Shown: positions 1-10,844 of the stretch, one piece after another
How positions within the stretch are numbered: position 1 is the stretch's first letter
How the letters are laid out: the number at the start of each line of letters is the position of its first letter
Source of the DNA: Dasypus novemcinctus
Lineage: Eukaryota > Chordata > Mammalia > Cingulata > Dasypodidae
Direction of reading: 5' to 3'
Length of the DNA stretch: 64,000 nt
NCBI RefSeq assembly: GCF_030445035.2
Contig: NC_080673.1
Coordinates: forward strand, 199,080,216-199,144,215
Made by a program: the position numbers and the translations under genes
Notes under the pieces: model-generated
Seen by the model: the letters and a program-made list of their open reading frames with translations, nothing else
What the model was told of the DNA's origin: nothing
Databases searched by the model: none

Positions 1-470
1 TTATCTGTTTTACAGTCATCTGTAAATAAAGACAGTTCTGATTTTTTTATCCCAATTTTATGCCTTTTATCTTTATTTTTTCTTGCCCTATTGCACTGGT
101 GAAGACAGCCTATATAAATATCCTTTGACATTTCTTGTAGTGGAGATTTGCTCATGATTAATTGAATTCTCAGATTTGGTTGATCTGAAAATGTCTTTTT
201 AATATTTGTTGATATGCTCTAGACAGACTTATGGTTTGAAAGCTGTTGTTTTTTTCTCTCTCAGAACTTTAAAGTTGCCATTTCAGTTTCTTCTGCCTTC
301 CATTTTTTCTGATAATATATTAGCCATTTTTATTATTAATATTCCCCTGTTTTTTAATATGTCCCCCTCTGCTCCAGCTGATTTTAGGAATTTCTCTTTA
401 TCTTTGATTTTTAGCCATTTGGGGTTTTTTGTTCATTTTCAACTGTCAACATCTACATTTCTTTATCTGA
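1..470 (-). mobile_element. Old L1 (L1M-type) fragment
   Basis: The plus strand reads as the reverse complement of degraded L1 coding sequence, with T-rich phrases typical of the minus strand of old mammalian L1 elements. A plus-strand frame of about 127 codons (206-589) runs through it but has no recognisable protein. Subfamily and exact ends are uncertain. Confidence 0.5.
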
Positions 471-1640
471 GGCCATCTCTGGTCTCCAGAACCCACTTTG
501 TTCATGAACACAGTAGTCTGGAAGTGCCAGGAGTTTATATAACATGCTACCACTACCACCCCACCCTGGAAACAAACCTCAACCAGTAACTGAAAGGAGT
601 TCCTCTTATTTAGGATGACTCTCAGGCACCCATTTTATTTCGGCTCCCAGTACCCAACTTCCAAAAGAAGAAGCCTTTTTCTTCTTTCCCTTTTTTTATG
701 AAAAAAACACAGGGCACCCTATGGAGCATGCCCTATAAGGCCTGTTCCTTCCCAAATCCTCTCTTTTACCCTTGGCCATCTCTTATGTGAATTAAGCCAA
801 TTTCTACTGATTTTTCTTGGGTTACTTTCTACTGATTTTTCCAAACAAAAACCAAAGAATTTTGCTGTGCTTGGACAAGAAGGATACAACTTTGTTCTAA
901 GAATGAGAGAACTGACAGAAGGAGGCCAGGTGATTTGTACAGGGTTGAGCAAGTAGTTAGCAAGTAGGATGCGGGATAGAAACTAGGCTTCCTTGACATC
1001 TTTATTAGGCTCTTGATACACAGAAAATAAGATATTGAGTATAAAAATGGTCTTCAATATAAGAAACACAGCAAAGATTTTATTAAGTAAGCTGAAAACA
1101 ATTAAGACACTGAAAACAATTAATACACTCAGAAGTATTTTGACTTCTTATGTGCCAGGCACTTCTCTAAGTGTTACCAATACTACAGTGAGCAAAATAG
1201 AAAAACATGCTCACTTTGCTGAAACTTGCACACTAAAGGGTGAGACAGATAATAAAGAAGCCCAGAAATAAATGAAATAAATAGTATATCACATGTATTA
1301 AATGCCATATTGAAAAATCAAGCAGACAGAAATGGTTGGGAACCCAGGAGGAAGTAATACAAATTATATTTGAAGGAGGTTGTTCAGGAAAAGCCTCTCT
1401 TGTATGGTTATATCTCAGCAAGGACTGAGTTGTTGTATGTTGCTCTCCCTACTTGGAAGGGTATTTCCTCCCTTCTATCAACTTCCACTCACTTCCACTG
1501 ACTTTCTCCCAAAAGGGATTTTCATAACCTACCATCAATCAGAATGAGATGTTCCAGTCACATACCGTATTTTGATAAATTATACCTATCACGGTTTTAA
1601 ACTATACATGTGTTTGATTATTTGTTGATGTCTCTGTCTC
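471..1640. other. Low-information stretch, possible L2/MIR remnants
   Basis: No gene is recognised. Around 1140-1300 the wording (a short motif like GTGCCAGGCACT followed by a loosely conserved tail) suggests an ancient L2 or MIR piece, but this is weak. The remainder shows no structure I can name. Confidence 0.3.
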
Positions 1641-1765
1641 CTCTACTAATCTATCATCTTTACAAGATTTGAGGGCTTTATCTGATCTTTCAGCATTACA
1701 TCACCCGCACCCAGCAGAGTAATTGGCTCATTGTAGGCCATCAGTGCTTATTTGTTTAATGAAAG
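1640..1765 (+). mobile_element. L2-like 3' end fragment
   Basis: The segment has the order typical of the ancient L2 3' end: a phrase on total amount, a CACCCAGCAGAG-like core, a statement like CTCATTGTAGGC and a terminal TTATTTGTTTAATGAA. It is heavily diverged, and the assignment rests on pattern only. Confidence 0.5.
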
Positions 1766-1783
1766 CATGGAGTAAAGATGGAT

Positions 1784-1865
1784 GGAAGGAAGGAAGGAAG
1801 GAAGGAAGGAAGGAAGGAAGGAAGGAAGGAAGGAAGGAAGGAAGGAAGGAAGGAAGGAAGGAAGG
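1784..1865 (+). repeat. (GGAA)n microsatellite
   Basis: An almost perfect tetranucleotide run of about 20 GGAA/AAGG units. It creates a spurious Lys-Glu-Gly-Arg repeat frame at 1723-1914 that should not be called a gene. Long GGAA arrays can bind ETS-family factors in other contexts, but nothing here shows that. Confidence 0.97.
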
Positions 1866-1889
1866 GAAATTAGGAGAAACATACCACAG

Positions 1890-2423
1890 TGTGGTTGTTA
1901 GTCTCCAAAGATGATACCATCAAATCCTTCCCTCCTTCAATATGCATGTTACAACTCATATGTAGGCCCTTGATTATGGGCTAGCCTTAGTGAACTGCAC
2001 AGTCATCAGAATATGACAGAAGTGACATTATGAGACCTCTGAAGCTAGGTCCTTGAAAGCCTTGTGGCATCTCCCTGGGTCTCTTGGAACAATTGCTCTA
2101 CAAGAATCCTGCTGCCACAGTAGAAGTCTGAACACCCCGAGACCCTCATGATGTGAAAAGCTTCAGAGAGGCATAAGAGAGGCTACTGGGGAGAAGCCTG
2201 ACCAGCCCTCAGGAGTTTCAGCTCAAGTTTCATACCTGCCTGTGAAGAAACATAGATAACTCCAGCCTCAGCTTTCCTCTGACTGCAACTGCATGAGAGA
2301 ATCCAAGCAAAAACTGTTCAGCTGAGCCCAGTTCTATAGACTCTTAGAAGATCATACTAAATTATTGTTTTAAACCACTGAGTTTTGGAGTTTTAAGTTA
2401 CAAAAAAATAGGTAACTGGTACA
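1890..2423 (+). mobile_element. MLT1-type MaLR solo LTR
   Basis: Begins TGTGGTTGTTAGTCTCCAAAG and ends GGTAACTGGTACA. The body contains the usual MLT1 phrases: a tracing of GATTATGGGCTAGCC, a GTGACATTATG segment, CAGCTGAGCCCAG, and a terminal TTGTTTTAAACCACTGAGTTT. A clean 5-bp TSD is not visible, as expected for an old copy. Confidence 0.8.
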
Positions 2424-5100
2424 TCAAGAAACATATTGAGAAGATGTCATTTGAATCAGATGATAGCTGTAAAAATAAAACAAACAAACAAAAAACAAAA
2501 ACAAGGTAGATAAATGAAAGAACTGATGATTATAGAAGTTAACTGAAAGTAAGTGGCATAAGTAGAATTGGAATTCAGGGCTAGACTAAAAAGAGAGTCT
2601 GGAGATGGAAAGGAAAATAGAAGAAAATGAAAGGTTTCATACCTTCAAAATGTGCATAATCTTTTCTCAAATCCTTCTTAACTGAATTAAAACCAAGAGT
2701 GTATAATCCACATGATCTTCCTTGAGTTAAGCATTTCTTCTCCCTGCTACCCCAACATTCCCCTAGTCTTGCCTGTGTATTATGATTAAAAAAATAAAAT
2801 CAAAGTCCTCTATGCCTAGAATAGCAATAGACTTCTTCCAAGTCTGGAGACCCATTTGAAAGCCTCTGTCCTCCCACTCTTCATTAGCACAGGCACACAC
2901 GCACACCCTTAGGAAATATGTCCTAACACTTGGGTCCTTCTAGTGCTTTTGGACTTGATTCAATCATTTAATATCTGCCCAGAAGCACAACAGAGCAAAA
3001 AGTTCAAAGCTAATTCCTGCTAATTAGCCCCGGCAGTTGCAAGGGTCCCAGCTGTGCAATTCATTTTCGTGGGCAGTATCCCCAATTAGGCCAACTCTTG
3101 TCTCAAATTTTTGGACCCACAACTTGGTAATCAGAAGAGAGATGTACCAAGCTCACATAAGGTCAAGGTAGATTTTCTTTTGGAGGTTCCCTCAAAACTA
3201 CCCTCCAAAATCACTTTAACCAAGTACAAGCTATATTTCGTATACATTATGAAAATAAATGTTCAGTCCTTGAAAGGGATGCATCAATAATTAAAAACCT
3301 GGCAATTTCTCCTAATCCCATAACCCAAAAGGAAGATCATTAGATTCTTGCCCTGACTTGCCCTAGCTCTGTTCTCATATACTGAAATGAGCTACCCATC
3401 TATGACAGACTAGTTTATCCCATCCCAGACTGGTTTATCCCATTTATGGTCAAGAGATCAATTTTGGATTCTAATAAAGCAATCCATTTGGCTCTAAGTG
3501 ACTGCCATAAAAATGCTCTTTTCTTAAGGAAAGTAGTCTTCTTTCCTGCATAAACTTTGTAGAAAACACACAGTGCCTACCATGTCCTATGAAGGAAAAA
3601 TGCCCACCACTACCTGAAGAAGAGACATGGATGAATGAGTGACCAGGGCAACCAACCAATGGCCAGTAGTGCTCTATCAGATTGCATTGAAGTAGAAAGT
3701 CAGACTGGGCCAATCAAATCCTTTCTTTCCCTAGATTTCAAATTGAGAGATATTGTGGAAAAGCAGCATTAGCAATGGAAGCAGCAACTCAAAACCACAA
3801 TAGATAAAGACATGAATGGGAAGAGGTTGTGCCTCCATGAGACTAAGGGATGAGTAGCCTATGAAATAGATGAACAAAGGTTGAAAAACACAGCTGGTAG
3901 CAAGAGGAAGTTGGAGCAGATGCACAATGTGAAGTAGAGGCATCCTAAAAATGTGAATGAAAGGAAAAGAGCTTAGCTAGTCACTGGATCTGCCTTGGTT
4001 CCTGATCAGCCTTCTAGATCTCAGCCTGGTTCTGGTCCATGTGCATCTTCACAACTTCTTTCTCACTTAAAGTGGCCCAAGTAAACTCTGGTCTTTTATA
4101 GGCATGCATGTAAATTTCTTTGGAGTGATAATCACTCTGGCTCCATACATTAAGTTTGATAGGGGAGGCTGCTGCACAACCTGGAAGTAATTGTTTGTTG
4201 TCAGGACATGATGGGTCATCTCCTTCTTAGGGAGGCATGAATTCGTTCTGGTTGGGTTAGATAGCTGGAGAGGTAGGAATCTGGCCCAGTCCAATGTTTC
4301 CACTTGACACCTGAAAAAACTTAATGAAGGAAAATAAGCTTGGACTATTAGGTCACAAAATGCTGAGTTATCTTTTTGGCTTCTCAGAAGACTGCAACAT
4401 TGAACTCTCTTGAACAGGATGCGTCTTCATAATGTGTGGTTTGTAACTTCCTCTTCAACACTATCCTACCTTCTCCAACCCCACCAAATACATCCACTGC
4501 AACTCAAAATATCCTTATCTGGCTCCTTCCAGCCAAAACCCTACAAAATCTGCTATTTCTCTAACTTATACTCCTTCATAGGACCATGGATGAGGGCTTT
4601 TTATTATTTTGGTTTTGTTTTTTATTCACTAGTTCCTGGGACCAATTCCAATTCTTCCACAATGTATCTTGTTGCCCCAAATTATTTGCAATTTGGTTTA
4701 GCTTACTATTTACTATAGTGCCTATATATGTTTCTTGTAGATAATGCAAAAACAAAGAAAAAGTGGCAAAAGAAACAAAATTTCCAACCCAGAGATAACC
4801 AATATATTAACATTTTAATACACGTTCTCCAGACTATTTTTCTTATGACTATATTTATATGTGGAAATAAACACTGATATGTTTGAATCACATATATTCT
4901 AATATTTTCTCTTAGAATGATTTCATGAGTATTTTAGATTATCATTAAATATCTACCAAACTTTTATTTTAAAGTTGCTGTGGGATATCCTATCAGATGA
5001 AAAGGCTGTACTTTACTTCACTATTTCCCTCTTGTTGCTCATGTAGTTCAATGCATCAACAATCACAGTTCTTGCACAGCATTCTGCAGTGCAGTTTGAG
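2424..5100. other. No recognised gene or repeat
   Basis: Several frames of 60-102 codons occur (for example 3471-3713 -, 4067-4303 -, 4410-4718 +). None shows a domain, signal or family resemblance I can recognise. Composition is ordinary AT-rich intergenic or intronic DNA. Confidence 0.5.
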
Positions 5101-5189
5101 GCCTCTCCACAGTATAGATGAGAAGTGGACTAGAAAGTGATTCGTATAGTCAGAGGCCAGACAGCACAGGGAGTAAAAACGCAACTTTG

Positions 5190-5640
5190 GCCAGTTTATC
5201 TACAATTTATCCCATATATACCCTTTACCTGCACATGACCTCAGGCAAATTGCTTAACATGGTATTTAATGCCAAATTATTTAACCTATTCAGTTTCCTC
5301 TTCTATGAATGGAGACAATAAAAGTTCTTTACTCATATACTTGTCAACTGCTTAAAACAGTAACGGACACATTAACTAGTTATTTTTGCAGTATTATTAA
5401 GCGGAACACTTATTCCCACAGCTGAACATAAAGCTGGAGTCGGCTGGACCCACACTCAAAATCCTGTTTCCAATAGGCTGCATGAACCTAAATTGCTCAG
5501 CTTCTTTCTCTAAACCTGATTCCCTTCACACAAATGGACATTATAATAATACATATCTTTTGGAGAAAGGATTAAATAGAATAACAGAATTAGTATAGTG
5601 CCCAGTCCATTTAAATGATAGTGGTTGTTATTATTAAGCT
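5190..5640 (+). repeat. MIR SINE remnants
   Basis: Two adjacent stretches (about 5200-5340 and 5440-5630) carry MIR-like wording: loss-of-fluid phrases like GACCTCAGGCAAATTGCTTAAC, CTCAGTTTCCTC-type cores, and ATAATAATA followed by GGATTAAATAGAATAA. They are diverged and their boundaries are approximate. Confidence 0.55.
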
Positions 5641-6833
5641 AGTATTTGCAAAACACAATAGCCTGTACACATAAATGCTCAAAACCTATTTTCTGAATCT
5701 AAATTTATATATACTAATATTTTATTACAAAGCTCTAAGAGACATTAAGTTTTCTTTAGTTTTGTTTTTCTACCATATACTACCAAGAATGACAGAAAAT
5801 TATAGATGTTATTGAAAATAATTCTTCAAATGTCAGGAAAACATTTTAATATATGTTAACAGAGTGACTTTGCTTTCCAGCACTCCACAGAAAATAAACT
5901 AATTAAAGGAAGGAAAGAACATGAAAAGGAAAATATTCTTCAAACAGGACATGAAAAGAGAGCAATTCTTCAAATATTTATAAGATTCTCGCCCTAGAGT
6001 CTGCCATGATTTCAATTCAATAACCCCAAGAAGATGGGGTAGGGGAACAGTTTATAATACAGTGGGATGCGGAGAATTCCAGAGAAAGATGAGGTTGTGA
6101 GGATTTTGCAACAAGTGGGGAGAGACTGGTAGGTGTTCTCTGCTTCCTCTCTCTAGGTACTAAATGGCAGGCAGGAGTAGGAAATAAAAGAATTTCAAAT
6201 GTGGGAGACTGGAAATGAACAAAGACTAAAAAATGAAGAGGAGGTTCTTGGGTCTTTTAATAGTTCTTTAGGTCCCAAGGCATGGAGCTGACATGTCGAG
6301 GGGAAGGCAATGGAAGGAGTCAGTGGATGAGTTTTGGATTCAAGACTTGGGAAGTGTTCTCTGGACCTCAACACAGAGATAGGTGTTCTTCTTTCATGGC
6401 AAGTGAATATCATTTCTTTTTTTCAGCTTTTGAAAATATTGTAATCCCATTTTAAGGGTATTTAAGGTTTAAGGAAAGGAAAGGGAGTGGAAAGGGGAAG
6501 AGAAAAAAAAAGCAGAAGGGTAAAAAATGAACAGAGGGAGAAGGAAACAGAAGGAAAATAGGGAAGAACAGAAAGTAAGAGGCCCTAGAGAGGAGGGTGT
6601 AGATTCGGAAAACTGGTCTGGTATCATCTGCTGTTCTCTCCAACTTGAAGCTGAATCTTAGTACTTCCCTCTGAAACATGAATTAACTGCTCTTGATCTT
6701 TAACCTTTCTGAGATTCTGCACTGAGTTAGAAGCCTAAAGAAGCCAATGGGTCTTTTAAAAAGACCTTGAGTAAATGGGGGAAATGGTAAAGATAAAGGA
6801 GTTTATATGGCTAAGAGGCTTCAAAATGAGTTG
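5641..6833. other. No recognised gene; purine-rich tract
   Basis: No gene or named repeat is recognised. From about 6460 to 6590 the plus strand is strongly purine-rich (runs of AAAGGGAGTGG and GGGGAAGAG type). This accounts for the Phe/Leu/Pro-rich minus frame there, which looks non-coding. Confidence 0.5.
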
Positions 6834-7830
6834 TGAGGTCATCAGAAAGGTCATGCTTACGCACATCTCAGCAGGATCCCAGAGATAGCCAAAGTAGATA
6901 CAAACCCAGGTAGTGGCGCTCCTGAGGACTACAGAGACACACAGGTCCTACGGTCATGGCAGATGTCTCTGGAGTTCAGTGCCTTTGGATTTGTGCTCCT
7001 GAGTGTGATGGAGTTAGACCCAGATGTGACCTTTCTACCCATGCCTCCTTCTGTCACTTTTACTGAGCCTGTGATTGACACTGGGGTTGGTGTATGCTCA
7101 GGAGACTTGAATCTCTGGGTTGTCTATGTGCCAGCTGGGCCCTGAGCCTCACTAGAGTTGCAACACCTGCTCTCCAGTTCATTGGACTTGCCCATATCAG
7201 CTAGCAGGGAGGTGAGGATAGTCAACCACTTCAGCAGGGAACCTAGAGAGTCTACAGCTGCAAGCAGGAGAATCCCATTCATCAGCCATCTGGGATCTAA
7301 GCCCCTTCTCAATTTAGACGTGGAATGGACATTGCCATTCCAGGGTCCAAAGGATAGAGGAATAAAATATGGATTAGAGTGGACTTACTGGTGTTCTACT
7401 ATAGAATTGTTGTGACTCTGACAATGAAAGAAATTGTATCATTGATGTGGAGACAGTGGCCATGGGAGTTTCTGAGGGTAGGGAGAGGGAAGAAGAGGTG
7501 TGATATGGGGGCATTTTTGGGACTTGGACTTGTTCTGAATGACATTTCAGGGACAGATGCAAGACATTATATATCCTACCTTAACCCACTGAATGGACTG
7601 GGAAAGAGTCTAAACTACAAAGTAAACTATAATCCATGCTGTGTAGCAGTGTTCAAAAATGTATTTATCAAACGCAATGAATGTGACATACTGATGAAAG
7701 AGGTTGTTGATGTGGGAGGAATGGGGGTGGGGTGGGGAGCGGGTGTATATAGGAATGTCTCATATTTTGAATGAAACATTTTGTGTGATCTATGTATCTT
7801 TTTAAAAAAAGATAACTTTTTTTAAAAAAA
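6834..7830 (+). mobile_element. Young L1, 5'-truncated, 3' UTR only
   Basis: About 1 kb that recurs elsewhere in this window (10855-11910 -, 19105-19546 +, 43550-44470 -, 62250-63640 -). Shared landmarks include GATGACCTTTCT-like text, the GGAATAAAATATGGATTAGAG segment, a G-rich run near 7710-7740 and a terminal A-rich tail. This long non-coding tail is read as the lineage's L1 3' UTR, because ORF2 sequence belongs to the same insertion in the 10.9-12.8 kb copy. The frames at 7379-7774 and 7158-7415 are chance. Confidence 0.75.
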
Positions 7831-8504
7831 GAAGCTGTTGGGGAAAGTTACTTAGAACTATAATGCAAGAAGTGGATTCAGTTAGAAGTTGTGTTGCCCT
7901 GAATTAGGTAAATGAAGTATGTCTAGACATTTCAAGAATCTCCCCCACAGCTGTATCAAGCACACATTTGAGAAATCAACCCATAACTTTTAAACCTCAT
8001 GGGGAAAAGAAGGATTTCTTCCATGCACCTTTAAAATGACTACCAGAGGCAACTATGATGCCTCCAATTCCCTGGTTGTCCAGGCCCTAGAACTTGCTCT
8101 ATGCCTTTAAGGTTAGAGATGATGTGGGAACCCCTCCAGACAAGAGTAAACTATCTATCTCTCCTTCCACACAGACCGTCTTTCTTCTCACTGTTACATT
8201 CCTACTGCCAGAGTGCTCAGCCCAGGAACACTTGCAGCCTACACTGGGAAGAATTGATATCCTTCCCAGGGTACTCAGTACATCTACCAGTAACTTCTTT
8301 AACAATGGTCCCAAAGAAGATAAACTGCAACACAACCAATAAGTGGAAAAAGAAAATTGAAATTCAAAGATGAGTCAAAAGACCTTTGGTCGGAAGGACA
8401 GAATACTTGCCAGAGGCAGGGGAACCTTGGAAAGTTTCATGCTAGAGGTATAGAGCTCAATTTATCTTCTCAGTCCTTCTCCCCGTCCCAGGAGGGTCCC
8501 TTAC
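7831..8504. other. No recognised feature
   Basis: Overlapping frames on both strands at about 8094-8373 look like chance. They were checked as a possible next exon of the adjacent GREB1-family pseudogene and show no similarity to the part of that family expected next. Confidence 0.4.
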
Positions 8505-9181
8505 CCATGCTTGAATTATTGACCATGTCAGGAAGGACCAGCATGATGCAGTTGGGCCAGTACTTGCAGAACGGTGGCATCTCACATTCTTTGATGAACA
8601 GAAGGTGAAGGTGGCTGATGCCCTCCTTGGCTTGGAAAAGGTTTAGGAGGTCATGTTCATGGTGACCACAAGAAGGAGTGAAAATAGTGCCATTAATTCC
8701 ATTCAACAACTTCTCTGAAACCAGTGTCAGCTGTGTGTTCTCAAATTGTTTATCCTGATTGCTGAAGACAAAATGACTTTCTTTGGATTTGGAGTGATGA
8801 AATAGAGCTGACCTTCACAGAAGAAGAGAATGTGAATGTATGAAGGGTCAACTCAGACATCTGGAAGGCAGGCATGCATTCCATGTACTAGTGGTACTGC
8901 TCAAAGTAGGATAAGGTATTGTCAGCTAAATGTTGGGCCAGCATCATGGGCATGGTTTCTCCTTTCTTGGACTTCTCAACTTTTAATGATATTATAGCTC
9001 CTTTTCTGATCCCTGACAGCTTTTCAGTATACACCAGACTCATCACGCTGTACTTGGGATTACACACACTGATGTCAAAAGGCATCTTACTGAAGCTCTC
9101 TCTTGTTCACATATGAAGTTCTTAGCAGACAGTATCTGAGTGACCCAGATGGGACAGCTGTCTCTGCACTGGGTTAGTCTC
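8505..9181 (-). pseudogene. GREB1L: GREB1/GREB1L-family pseudo-exon
   Basis: Read on the minus strand, three frame segments give protein resembling the C-terminal third of GREB1 and GREB1L, large nuclear proteins linked to steroid-receptor co-regulation. In order, the segments are a PFD..NPKYS..SLVYTEKL stretch ending FEQYH (9085-8888), a short MPAFQMSELTLHTFTF stretch, then [19 protein letters not shown] and [18 protein letters not shown] (about 8790-8520). GREB1 family members share HHFVFSQ, ASHLHVL or ISHLHLL and KYWPNHIMLVLP in the same order. It is broken by a TAG after FEQYH at about 8888, a frameshift near 8790 and stops upstream of 9085. The 5' edge (TTCACCACAG then exon at 9181) and 3' edge (exon to 8505, then GTAAGG) look like splice sites, so this may be one unprocessed exon. 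The GREB1L assignment over GREB1 rests on remembered residues and is tentative. Confidence 0.65.
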
Positions 9182-9780
9182 CTGTGGTGAAGGCAGAGTC
9201 CCAAGGCAGAGTCCCAAGGCACAGGTGGCCACTGAAAGAAAACTGTCTATCCTCCTGGGATTTACTGCTCTTCAATGCTTTCTCTTCTGCTCTTTATTCT
9301 TCTCTTTGTTGGGCCCCAATGGAAAGTTAGAGAGTGGAACTGAGGGTGCTTCTAGAAAAGAGTTTTTCACTCCAGAGAAATAAAAAGGGCAGGATAGAGT
9401 TCAGGAGTAAGGTAGCAGAGAGCTGCTGCTTTAAGTGGGTCAGATAAGGGGAAGGAATATTGAGTTTCTTTTCTAACTTGCCCATATTAATTCACTTAGG
9501 ATTTTGAATTTGAAATTCAAGACAGAAGAGAAGGAGAAGAGAGCTAAAATTAATTTTGTAGTTAAAATATATTTTGAACACAGCAAAAACATTCACCCCT
9601 ATTGTGTCATTTAATCTTAATGATATTCTTCTGAGAAGGGGTCAATAATCCCATTTTACAATAAAAAGAAAGTGATGCTGCAACTGGACTCAGTCTTTAT
9701 TCTGCTCAGATCCCCAGCCCCAGGCATTGCCCAATTTCCTTGCTTTCTGGTTAATGAGGCCTTAAAGAAGGTCCACAGCA
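9182..9780. other. No recognised gene; short direct repeat
   Basis: Contains a perfect 13-bp tandem duplication (GCAGAGTCCCAAG twice, near 9194-9219) just upstream, on the minus strand, of the GREB1-family acceptor-like site. Otherwise AT-rich with nothing recognised. Confidence 0.5.
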
Positions 9781-10844
9781 TTACTATAATTTTCCATTTT
9801 TAATCCTATTTTCCCTTTTATATTTTAATTATTTTTAAATTATTCCTATCATTTTGTTTTGCAGTAATATTATATATTATATGCCATAGTATATATTATA
9901 GATTATATAGGCTTATGCATACACAATGTTATTTTATTCATATTCTATATTATTTTAATTGAGTAATGATTACATACACTAAAGTGAACAGATTCTAATT
10001 GTGGAGTTCAGTAAGTTTTGAGAAATGTGTATCTAATACCTACATTACCATCCCTCCCTAAAGAATTATAGAACATTCCATCACTCCCGACATGGACATC
10101 AAGCCCATTTCCTGTAGTGTTTTCCTTCCAAAAGCAAACATTGCTCTGATATCTATCATTTCATATAAATGGATGCATACATTATACACTCTTTTGTGTC
10201 TGGCTTCTTTTGTTCAATATAACATTTTTCATATGGATATATTCTTACATGTATCAGCTGTTTGTTCTTTTTTTATAAATGAGAAATAGTCCAATATAAG
10301 AGTAGTATTCTATTGTAGGAATATTTCATACCTTTTGTTTGTTTTTCAAATCTATCCATCTGCTAATTCACTCTTGGGTTTTCTAGTTTAGGGCTATTAA
10401 GAATAAAGCTGGAATGAATATTTGTTTACAGAAATTTTTGTACATATATGTTGCATTACTCTTGGGTAAATATCTAGAAGTGGAATTGTTGAACCATAGG
10501 ATACAAGTGCATTGAACTTTATTAAAAAATTGCCAAACTATTTTCTAAAAGTGGTTATATAATTTTATACTGTCACCTGCAAGGCAAGACAGTTTCAGTT
10601 GCTTTACAATCTCACCAATATTTGGTACTGTTGGTCATTTAAAATTTTTAACCTTTTTAGTGAATGTGAAATGATATTTGGTTTTAACTTGCAATCTCCA
10701 CTTAACTTATTGGCCATTGTATATTCCTTGACTATACTTATTAAAATAGTCTATCATTGAGTTATATAAGTGTTTTTATAAATTCAAGATACAAGTCTGT
10801 TTGCTTTTCTTTCAGATATGTTTTGTGACATGTGACTTGCTTTT
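9780..10844 (-). mobile_element. Old L1 (L1M-type), 3' portion
   Basis: Plus-strand text is the reverse complement of old L1 3' UTR and ORF2 end, with phrases such as CATTTCATATAAATGGATGCAT, GGCTATTAAGAATAAAGCTGGAATGAA and GTGAATGTGAAATGATATTTGG. It is interrupted at 10845-10854 by a younger L1 and resumes at 12803. Confidence 0.75.

Noticed and set aside
1723..1914. Lys-Glu-Gly-Arg repeat protein
   Set aside because: It is a translation of the (GGAA)n array.
8099..8335. Next exon of the GREB1-family pseudogene
   Set aside because: The minus frame has no match to the region expected after the KYWPN motif.
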